This document shows positions 23,791-29,905 of a stretch of 29,905 nt of DNA, piece by piece. The notes under the pieces were generated by a model that had not been told where the DNA came from, searched no databases, and saw only the letters and a list, made by a program, of their open reading frames with translations. Position 1 is the first letter of the stretch. Every line of letters starts with the position of its first letter. The stretch is taken from NCBI GenBank assembly GCA_021789355.1, contig JAJYJR010000009.1:1-29905 (forward strand), given 5' to 3'. The position numbers and the translations under genes were made by a program. This DNA comes from Chloroflexota bacterium (GTDB lineage: Bacteria > Chloroflexota > Limnocylindria > Limnocylindrales > CSP1-4).

Positions 23791-25521
23791 ATGACCGATC
23801 GAGCCCGAGACGTGACCGGCGCCGGTGCGCGAACGCCTGCCACCGTCGGCCGCTGGCCCCGGGTCCTGGCCATCTCCGCGTCCCTGCGCGTGCCCGTCGT
23901 CCTCTTCGCGGTGACGTTCGTGGCCCGCGTGGTGACGGCGCTCCCGTTCTTCGCGCCCGGGTACCCCGACTCCGTCTACTACCTGGCGACGGCACGCGAG
24001 CTTGCCGCGGGGCACGGCTTCACCATCCCGTACATCTGGGCCTTCGTGGACACCGGCGGGCACCTGCCCGCAGTCGGCCTCCTGCCCATTCCGTCCAACG
24101 CGCACTGGATGCCGCTCGCCTCGATCGTGGAGGTGCCTTTCATCTGGCTGCTCGGCCCGACCTACCTGGCCTCCTGCCTCCCCTTCTGGCTCCTGTCGGC
24201 ACTCGGCGCTGCGATCACCTACCAGCTCGGGATGGACGCCGGGCTGGGGCGCCGGACCTCGATCGCGGCCGGGCTGCTCATGGCGATGCCCGGCGCCGTG
24301 GCACCGTACATGTCGCAGCCGGACAACTTCTCGCTCTTCATGGTCCTGGGCGTAACGGCGATGTGGCTGTGCGTCCGTGGCGCGGCCGGCAACCGGCTGG
24401 CGTTCGCGCTGGGCGGCGTGGCCGTGGGGCTGGCGATGCTGGCCCGCACCGACGGCGTGCTCCTGGGGGTGCCGTTCATCGTCGCGTTCCTGGCCGAGCA
24501 ATGGCCGCGCTGGCGAGGCCGCTCCTCCACCCCCGCCCGGATCGGCTGGATCGCCGCGATCGCCTGCTTCGCGCTCTTCCTGCTGGTCATGGCGCCCTGG
24601 TGGATCCGCGACTACTCCTTGTTCGGCTCGATCTCGCCGTCCTCCTCGAGCGGCCGGATCCTCTGGATCCGCAACTACAACGACCTGTTCAGCGTTTCCG
24701 ACCAGACCACGCCGGCCACGTTCTTCGCCCAGGGCCTGGGGCCACTCCTGGCCAGCCGGATCGGCGGCCTCGGCGCGGCGATCATTGTGCTCGGCACGCA
24801 GCCGCTCCTGATAGTGCTGGTGCCGTTCATGCTCATCGGCACCTGGATCCGCCGCCACGACCCGGCCTTCCGACCCTGGCTCGTCTACGGGATCACGTTC
24901 CTCGTCTTCAGCGCACTCGTTTTCGCCGTGCACCTGCCGTACGGGATGGCGCTCCACTCGGGGATGGCGCTGGCGCCGCATGCGTACCTGCTCTCGATCG
25001 TAGGGATCGGCGCGGCGGTGCAGTGGGTGGCCGTGAGGCGGCCGCACTGGGACGTGGCGCGCGCGACGCGCAACTTCACGGTGATCGCGGTGGGGCTGGT
25101 GTGGGTGATTGGCGCGGTGGCCACCGTGCTTCTCGCGGGAGCGTGGCAGCACGAGGCCGACTACCGGACGGCGCTGCTGGCGCAGCACCCGGTGCCCGCC
25201 ACGGACCGCCTGATGAGCGCCGACCCGGGCGCGTACTGGTATCGCTGGGGGATCACCGGCGTCCCGACCCCGAACGATCCGCTGCCCGTGGTCGAGAAGG
25301 CCGCCGCCCTGTACGACGTGCGATGGCTGATCCTGGAGAAGGACCAGCTCGTGGGGTCGCTGCGGCCGGTGCTGGCCGGGACCGCCCACCCGTCGTGGCT
25401 CTCGAAACCGCTCGCCGTTGTGCCGGCGTCGCCCGCGGACACTGGCCCGAATGCCGCCCTGCCGCAGGCGGCGCTCTATGCAGTGTGCCTCTCTCCCGGT
25501 GACACGCGATGTGGGCCGTAG
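23791..25521 (+). CDS. GT39/PMT-like membrane glycosyltransferase with external C-terminal domain (twin 1)
   Basis: The 576-residue protein has about 11-12 membrane segments. The first loop holds GYPDSVYYLATARELAAGHG (D60 is the likely catalytic residue of a GT-C fold), followed by IPSNAHWMPLAS (about 100-111). Residues from about 465 form a soluble, presumably extracytoplasmic domain with PNDPLPVVEKAAALYDVRW and LILEKDQ. It closely resembles the protein encoded at 26345-28030. GAGGG overlapping the previous stop lies seven bases before the ATG, so initiation is linked to the PIG-V-like gene. The gene ends 13 bases inside the next one. The sugar donor is expected to be polyprenyl-phosphate-linked (family knowledge); the acceptor is unknown. 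Confidence 0.85.
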   Translation: MTDRARDVTGAGARTPATVGRWPRVLAISASLRVPVVLFAVTFVARVVTALPFFAPGYPDSVYYLATARELAAGHGFTIPYIWAFVDTGGHLPAVGLLPIPSNAHWMPLASIVEVPFIWLLGPTYLASCLPFWLLSALGAAITYQLGMDAGLGRRTSIAAGLLMAMPGAVAPYMSQPDNFSLFMVLGVTAMWLCVRGAAGNRLAFALGGVAVGLAMLARTDGVLLGVPFIVAFLAEQWPRWRGRSSTPARIGWIAAIACFALFLLVMAPWWIRDYSLFGSISPSSSSGRILWIRNYNDLFSVSDQTTPATFFAQGLGPLLASRIGGLGAAIIVLGTQPLLIVLVPFMLIGTWIRRHDPAFRPWLVYGITFLVFSALVFAVHLPYGMALHSGMALAPHAYLLSIVGIGAAVQWVAVRRPHWDVARATRNFTVIAVGLVWVIGAVATVLLAGAWQHEADYRTALLAQHPVPATDRLMSADPGAYWYRWGITGVPTPNDPLPVVEKAAALYDVRWLILEKDQLVGSLRPVLAGTAHPSWLSKPLAVVPASPADTGPNAALPQAALYAVCLSPGDTRCGP

Positions 25522-26348
25522 CCTCTGGACCGACGCACCGCTACGTGAGGTTGGCGGCCTTCGGCGGGCTTGCCTCGCTTACGGTGCTCGGCCTTGCGTT
25601 CACCCTGGCCACCGCGGATCCGCGGCTCTTCCCGGTAGATGCGCGTGCCTACTACCAGGCTTGGGAGCATGCGGGCCTCTATGTCCCGGGGGCGGCGCTC
25701 GGGCAGGCCACCTACATCTACAGCCCCGCCTTCGCTCAACTGATCAGGCCCCTCACGCTGGTGCCGTGGCCAACGTTCGCCGTGCTCTGGACGGCGCTGG
25801 CGACAGTCGTATACGCCTGGCTCCTGTGGCCCCTGGATCTACCTATCCGTCTAGTCGCCCTCGCCTACGTCGCGGTCGCAGCCCTGCCGGTGGGGAACAT
25901 CGAGTGGCTGCTGGCACTGGTGGCGGTGGCAGCGTTTCAATACCCGGCCACCTGGGCATTCGCCCTGTTGACGAAGGTGACGCCCGGCGTGGGAATCATC
26001 TGGTATGCCGCACGGGCGGAATGGCGCGCGTTCGCAACGGCGGTCGGCGCCACCGAAGCGGTAATCATCATCTCCGTTGCGGTCGCACCCTCGCTGTGGA
26101 TCGGCTGGATTGGCGTCCTCACCGCTCCCCACGAAGCGACAGTGCTCCGGTTGATCCCCGAGCCAGGGCCGCTGGTGCGCACGGCGCTAGCGGTGCCGCT
26201 GATCCTCTGGGGAGCACGAACCGAGCGGCGGTGGACAATTCCCGCGGCGATGGTGCTGGCGCAGCCGGATCTCGGATTCAGCACGCTGGGGGTGCTCGCC
26301 GCGCTGCCGCGGCTTCAGCGAGCACCCGTGGCCGAGCGCCACCCGTGA
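25509..26348 (+). CDS. Compact GT87 (DUF2029)-like membrane glycosyltransferase, copy D
   Basis: At 279 residues this is the shortest of the four copies. It has first-loop DARAYY, TYIYSPAFAQLIRPLTLVPW, and QYPATWAFALLTKVTPGVG followed by IIWYAARAEWR. Membrane topology and motif order match copies A-C. It is nested between two GT39-like twins: its ATG overlaps the upstream gene by 13 bases, and its stop overlaps the downstream GTG by four. Translation is therefore probably coupled, and the three products may be made in similar amounts or work on one glycan (inference). Ribosome binding is weak: GGTGA six bases before ATG. Confidence 0.83.
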   Translation: MWAVASGPTHRYVRLAAFGGLASLTVLGLAFTLATADPRLFPVDARAYYQAWEHAGLYVPGAALGQATYIYSPAFAQLIRPLTLVPWPTFAVLWTALATVVYAWLLWPLDLPIRLVALAYVAVAALPVGNIEWLLALVAVAAFQYPATWAFALLTKVTPGVGIIWYAARAEWRAFATAVGATEAVIIISVAVAPSLWIGWIGVLTAPHEATVLRLIPEPGPLVRTALAVPLILWGARTERRWTIPAAMVLAQPDLGFSTLGVLAALPRLQRAPVAERHP

Positions 26349-28030
26349 CCCTGCGCGGGCGCACTCCGTCGATTGCCACCCCTGCTATCCCCGTCGGCCT
26401 CTATCTGCTGGCGCTCGCGATCCGGTCGGTGCTCGCCGCCCTGACCCCCGACCCGGCCTACCCGGATCCCGCCTACTACGTGGACATCGCGCGCAACCTC
26501 GCCGCAGGAAAGGGGTTCACGGAGAACTTCCTCTGGACGTTCATCGACGTGGGCGGGCGCATCCCGGCGAACCCGCATCTCCCGGTGCCGAGCAACGCGC
26601 ACTGGGCGCCGCTCGCCTCGATGGTCCAGGTGCCGTTCATCTGGCTCCTCGGCCCCACCCAACTCGCCTCGCTGCTCCCGTTCGTGCTGATCGGCGCGCT
26701 GGCCGCGCCGCTGGGCTGGGCGATCGCGCGTGACGCGGGCGCTCGGCCGCTGGTCCAGGTGGGAGCGGGGATCCTTGGCGCAGTCCCCGGCCTGACCACG
26801 GTCTTCATGGCGCAGCCGGACAACTTCGCGCTGACCATGGTGCTGGGCGGAACCGCGCTCTGGCTCACCTCGCGGGGACTGCGCGGGCACCTGCGCTCGT
26901 TCGTGGCCGCCGGGTTCCTGATCGGGCTGGCGACGCTGGCGCGGACCGATGGGGCCCTGCTGGCGGCCGCCCCGGCCGCGGCCTTCGCCTGGGACCGCTG
27001 GCGGGCGTGGCGGAGGCGCGCTGCTCCGGTGATCCCGTTCGTCGCCGCCGTCGGATGCGCCGTCGCATACCTCGTCGTTGTCGGCCCGTGGTGGGTCCGC
27101 CAGGTCGAGGTCTTCGGCAGCATCTCGCCATCGACCGGCTACGGGATCCTCTGGCTCCGCTCCTTCGCCGAACTCGACAGCGTCACCGCCCCGCGCACGC
27201 TTTCCGCGTTCCTCGGGCAGCCGCTCGGGGCCCTGGTCGGCAGCCGCGTCATGGGGTTCGTGGCCGCCATCGGGATCTACCTCACGCTCGTGTGCGCGAT
27301 CTACCTCGCGCCGTTCGCGGCGATCGGCTGGTGGCGCAGGCGCCGCTCGACCGAGACCGGGCCCTGGCTGGTTGCGACGATCGTGCTGCTCCTCTTCTCC
27401 GGGCTCCTCTTCGCGATCCACGTCCCGAACGGGATGTTCCTCCACGCCAGCGTCTCGCTGGCGCCGGTCACCTACTGGCTGGCGATGGAGGGGATCGTGG
27501 CCGTCGCGGGCTGGGCCGCGGCCCGCCGGCGGTCGTGGGAACCCGCCCGCCTGGCCCGGCTGCTCGCCGTGGGCGTGCTCGCGCTGGTGATGGCCGGATC
27601 CGGGCTCGCGGCGGCGACGGTCCGTGCCGGCTGGGAGTCGACGCTCTCGGAGCGGGCGCAGCTGACGACGGCGATCGACCACCTCGCCGCCCCCGGCGAC
27701 CTGCTCATGTCCATCGACTCGGCGACATTCGAATACCTCACGGGGCACGGCGGGATCGTGATCCCGAACGACCCGCTCCCGGTGATCGAGCAGGCGGCCC
27801 GCGCGTACCACGTGCGGTGGCTGATCCTCGAGCGGAACGGCGCGGTGCCGGCGCTGGCACCGCTGCTGTCGGGCGCCGCACCGCCGGCCTGGCTGGGACC
27901 CGCGGCCTTCGTGCTGCCGGGGGCACCGTCGGGGGCGCCGTCGGTGGAGGCCGTCATCTACCCCGTCTGCTTCGACCAGGCGCTGCCCGGCTGCGCCTCG
28001 GGCGGAGCGGCAATGGTGGCCGCGCCGTGA
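26345..28030 (+). CDS. GT39/PMT-like membrane glycosyltransferase with external C-terminal domain (twin 2)
   Basis: The 561-residue protein resembles the product of 23791-25521 over its whole length. The first loop is YPDPAYYVDIARNLAAGKG (D41), then VPSNAHWAPLAS (about 81-92) and VPFIWLLGPT. The C-terminal external domain carries PNDPLPVIEQAARAYHVRW and LILERNG. The GTG at 26345-26347 overlaps the stop of copy D (GTGA); the frame is open far upstream, but that part is the shadow of copy D. The twins probably arose by duplication, with copy D lying between them. It ends in a Cys-containing tail (PVCFDQALPGC), as its twin does. Confidence 0.85.
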   Translation: MTLRGRTPSIATPAIPVGLYLLALAIRSVLAALTPDPAYPDPAYYVDIARNLAAGKGFTENFLWTFIDVGGRIPANPHLPVPSNAHWAPLASMVQVPFIWLLGPTQLASLLPFVLIGALAAPLGWAIARDAGARPLVQVGAGILGAVPGLTTVFMAQPDNFALTMVLGGTALWLTSRGLRGHLRSFVAAGFLIGLATLARTDGALLAAAPAAAFAWDRWRAWRRRAAPVIPFVAAVGCAVAYLVVVGPWWVRQVEVFGSISPSTGYGILWLRSFAELDSVTAPRTLSAFLGQPLGALVGSRVMGFVAAIGIYLTLVCAIYLAPFAAIGWWRRRRSTETGPWLVATIVLLLFSGLLFAIHVPNGMFLHASVSLAPVTYWLAMEGIVAVAGWAAARRRSWEPARLARLLAVGVLALVMAGSGLAAATVRAGWESTLSERAQLTTAIDHLAAPGDLLMSIDSATFEYLTGHGGIVIPNDPLPVIEQAARAYHVRWLILERNGAVPALAPLLSGAAPPAWLGPAAFVLPGAPSGAPSVEAVIYPVCFDQALPGCASGGAAMVAAP

Positions 28031-29754
28031 GCCGCCGCGAGGCCTGGCTGAGCGCGGCGGTCGTCTTCGTCGCCGCCCTGGCGGTCCGGGCGGTGGCCGC
28101 GCTGCAGATCCCCTACCCGGTCCCGGAGGACACCGCCTACTACGTGGCGGTCGCGCGAAACCTGCTCGACGGGCACGGCCTCGTCAGCCTCGCGCTGTGG
28201 AGCTACCAGACGCCACCCCTCGTGGTGCCGCGGGCGGCGTTCGAGGTCTGGCTCCCGCTGGCGACGTTCCTGGACGCCGTCCCGATGGCGATCCTGGGCG
28301 CCACCTTCCGCGCGGCCCAGGTCTCGGCGGTGCTCGTCGGGGCGATCGTGCCGGTGCTGGCATGGCGCCTGGCGGCCGACGTCGCGGAGGAGCGCCGCCT
28401 CCCGGCGGGGCGTGCCCGCACGCTTGCGCTCGGGACCGGCCTCGTGGCCGCGGCCTACGGGCCCCTCGTCGTGCACGGCGCGCTCCCCGACTCGACGATG
28501 CCCTTCACGGCGCTCGCGCTGGCCGCGGTGCTGCTGATGGAGCGGATCCTGCGTGAACCGGCGAGAGGCCATGGCGGCGCGCAGGTGGTCGGCTCGGTGC
28601 GCGACGCACGGCTCCTTGCCTTGGGGGTCGTGCTCGGGCTCGCAGCGCTTGCCCGCAACGAGGCGCTCTGGATCGCGCTCACCTGGGCGCTGCTGGCGTG
28701 GTTCGGCGCCGGGCGGCCGAACGCAGGTCGGCTCGACCGGTCGGCACGCCTGCGCCTCATCGTGATCCCGGCCGTCATCTCCATCGCGATCTACGTTCCC
28801 TGGCTCGTGCGCGACTGGCTCGCCTTCGGCACCCCCCTGCCGGGGCAGACGCTGGCCAACGCGCTGTCGGTGACGGGGTTCGACATCTTCGCCTGGCAGG
28901 ACAAGCCCACCCTGGCGCGCTACCTAGCCCAGGGGATGGGAGGCCTGGCCGGCGCCCGGGTGACCGGGTTCGAGCACAACCTCGTGGACGTGCTGCTGAT
29001 CCCGGCCATCCCGGCCGGGCCGATCGGCCTCGTGGCGCTGCCCTGGCAGGGCCGCGGCCGGGCACTGCGGCCGCTCCTGGTCCTCTCGGTGATCACGTTC
29101 ACGGCCACCACGCTCTTCTTCCCGGTGGCCACCACGTGGGGCACCTTCCTCCACGCCGCCGGGCCGGTCCAGGTGCTGCTGCTGATCGCGTGCCTCCTCG
29201 CGCTCGACGGTCTGATCGCCCGCGCCGGCAGGTGGCGCCACTGGACGCGCCCGGTCGCCTGGCTCGGACCGGCCCTGGTGCTGGCCACCGCCGTACCAGT
29301 CACGGCGATCTCGGTGGCGGCCATCGCGGGCGTGGGGCGCGACGCGCAGGCCCGATACACGGCCCTCGCGGAGCAACTGACGGCCGACGGGTTGCCGCCC
29401 CGCCAGGCCGCGCCGATCATCGCGGACTTCCCGATCTGGACGGCGTGGAGCATGCAGGTCCCCACGCTCGGACTGCCGGACGAATCGCCGGCGAGCGTCC
29501 TGGACCTGGCCCGCCACTTCGGCGCCCACGTCCTGGTGGTCACCGACACGCACGGGATCTGGCCGGACGTCCTGGCGCAGGGCGGCCCCGACGCGTCCTG
29601 CTTCGTCCCGCTCGACCTTGGCGCCGCGGCCGTGCCCGGTGCCGTGACAGGACCCGTCGGATCGGCCGCCGACACCCCCGCGACGACTGCCCCGGCGCCC
29701 ACCACCGGCCCGCTCGCCGGCACCCGCGCATACCGGATCGCCTGCGGCCCCTGA
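28027..29754 (+). CDS. GT39/PMT-like membrane glycosyltransferase, divergent third member
   Basis: The 575-residue polytopic protein has a first-loop motif VPEDTAYYVAVARNLLDGHG (E34, D35) similar to the twins, but lacks their PSNAHW element (it has AAFEVWLPLATF at the same place). Its C-terminal domain is different: PTLGLPDESPASVLDLARHF and a Thr/Pro/Ala-rich stretch near residues 545-565 (TTAPAPTTG type) that could be an exposed linker. The GTG at 28027-28029 overlaps the previous stop (GTGA). It is the last gene of the GT-C run. ArnT/PMT-type chemistry is expected from the fold family; the substrate is unknown. Confidence 0.83.
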   Translation: MSRREAWLSAAVVFVAALAVRAVAALQIPYPVPEDTAYYVAVARNLLDGHGLVSLALWSYQTPPLVVPRAAFEVWLPLATFLDAVPMAILGATFRAAQVSAVLVGAIVPVLAWRLAADVAEERRLPAGRARTLALGTGLVAAAYGPLVVHGALPDSTMPFTALALAAVLLMERILREPARGHGGAQVVGSVRDARLLALGVVLGLAALARNEALWIALTWALLAWFGAGRPNAGRLDRSARLRLIVIPAVISIAIYVPWLVRDWLAFGTPLPGQTLANALSVTGFDIFAWQDKPTLARYLAQGMGGLAGARVTGFEHNLVDVLLIPAIPAGPIGLVALPWQGRGRALRPLLVLSVITFTATTLFFPVATTWGTFLHAAGPVQVLLLIACLLALDGLIARAGRWRHWTRPVAWLGPALVLATAVPVTAISVAAIAGVGRDAQARYTALAEQLTADGLPPRQAAPIIADFPIWTAWSMQVPTLGLPDESPASVLDLARHFGAHVLVVTDTHGIWPDVLAQGGPDASCFVPLDLGAAAVPGAVTGPVGSAADTPATTAPAPTTGPLAGTRAYRIACGP

Positions 29755-29762
29755 GCGAACCC

Positions 29763-29768
29763 TATACT
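29763..29768 (+). promoter_or_regulatory. Candidate -10 element (TATACT) for the gene starting at 29777
   Basis: TATACT is one base off TATAAT and ends eight bases before the ATG. Transcription would begin at or next to the start codon, giving a leaderless message. No -35 consensus is seen at 17 bases. Confidence 0.45.
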
Positions 29769-29776
29769 CCCGTCCG

Positions 29777-29905
29777 ATGGACGGCGCGGCGGGTCCCGGG
29801 GGCGCACGTCTCGACCAGCTGTACGCGGAAGCGACGCAGCTGGTCAGCTACGCCACGAACCAGCTGCGCGCCATCGCCACCCGCCATCGCGAGGCCTACG
29901 CCGAC
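29777..29905 (+). CDS. Unknown protein, N-terminal 43 codons only
   Basis: The frame is open from ATG 29777 to the window edge. The visible part is hydrophilic and alanine-rich and may be helical (RLDQLYAEATQLVSYATNQL). No family is recognised and there is no signal peptide or membrane segment. A TATACT element just upstream and the absence of a Shine-Dalgarno sequence suggest a separately promoted, leaderless gene that is not part of the GT-C run. Confidence 0.5.
   Translation, partial: MDGAAGPGGARLDQLYAEATQLVSYATNQLRAIATRHREAYAD

Noticed and set aside
23578..25389. Minus-strand open frame of 603 codons
   Set aside because: It is antisense to the first GT39-like twin and is an Arg/Gln/Glu/His-rich shadow without any recognisable fold.
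25418..26344. Upstream extension of the second GT39-like twin
   Set aside because: The frame is open but is the out-of-frame shadow of copy D; the GTGA junction at 26345 is the natural start.
27007..28026. Upstream extension of the third GT39-like gene
   Set aside because: It is an out-of-frame shadow of the second twin; homology-like sequence begins only at the GTG at 28027.
1..29905. CRISPR arrays, transposases, tRNA or rRNA genes, riboswitches
   Set aside because: I saw no regularly spaced repeats, no transposase-like frame or flanking inverted repeats, and no tRNA-like or rRNA sequence. Small structured RNAs cannot be excluded without a covariance-model search.

Overview
This is a GC-rich bacterial chromosome segment made almost entirely of envelope-glycan genes. 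It holds 20 intact or partial genes, one frameshifted gene and one gene remnant. GTG starts are common, GTGA stop/start overlaps recur and U-tract terminators are not seen. Several genes lack an obvious Shine-Dalgarno sequence and instead have a TANNNT hexamer close to the start. Composition and gene content (many GT-C membrane glycosyltransferases, MOP flippase, O-antigen-ligase-like protein with TPRs) suggest Chloroflexota (perhaps a Limnocylindria-like lineage) or a high-GC actinobacterium. No marker gene is present, so the phylum is an inference.

Layout. (i) 1-3057, minus strand: a polyprenyl-phosphate sugar synthase-like GT2, a UPF0104 flippase-like protein and a GT39-like membrane transferase cut by the window edge. 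(ii) 3243-6258, minus: a compact GT87-like protein followed by a membrane protein with an embedded spermidine-synthase-like domain. (iii) 6402-8690, plus: an FAD amine-oxidase-fold protein and a second GT87-like protein. (iv) 8728-10606: a WbaZ-like GT4 (minus) and a SAM methyltransferase (plus), diverging from 40 bp that contain a perfect inverted repeat. (v) 10698-16987: a GT4 (plus), then on the minus strand a GT39-like gene broken at an 11-base G tract, a WaaE-type GT2, a Wzx-type flippase and a rhamnosyltransferase-type GT2. (vi) 17185-21065, minus: a WbaP-type initiating phosphoglycosyltransferase and an O-antigen-ligase/TPR fusion. (vii) 21297-22523: the remnant of a GT87-like gene and an intact third copy. 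(viii) 22632-29754, plus: five consecutive GT-C genes (PIG-V-like, GT39-like, GT87-like, GT39-like, GT39-like), nearly all overlapping. A new gene starts at 29777.

How the parts may work together (inference): the WbaP-like enzyme would load the first sugar phosphate onto undecaprenyl phosphate. GT2 and GT4 enzymes would extend it in the cytoplasm, the Wzx-like protein would flip it, and the ligase-like protein would polymerise it or transfer it to an acceptor. The GT-C enzymes would add sugars outside the membrane from lipid-phosphate donors, such as those made by the GT2/flippase pair at the left end. No nucleotide-sugar synthesis genes, separate Wzy polymerase or Wza/Wzc export genes are seen.

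The most notable observations are the G11 tract that splits an otherwise intact GT39-like gene, the four compact GT87-like paralogs plus a remnant in 21 kb, and the run of five GT-C genes.
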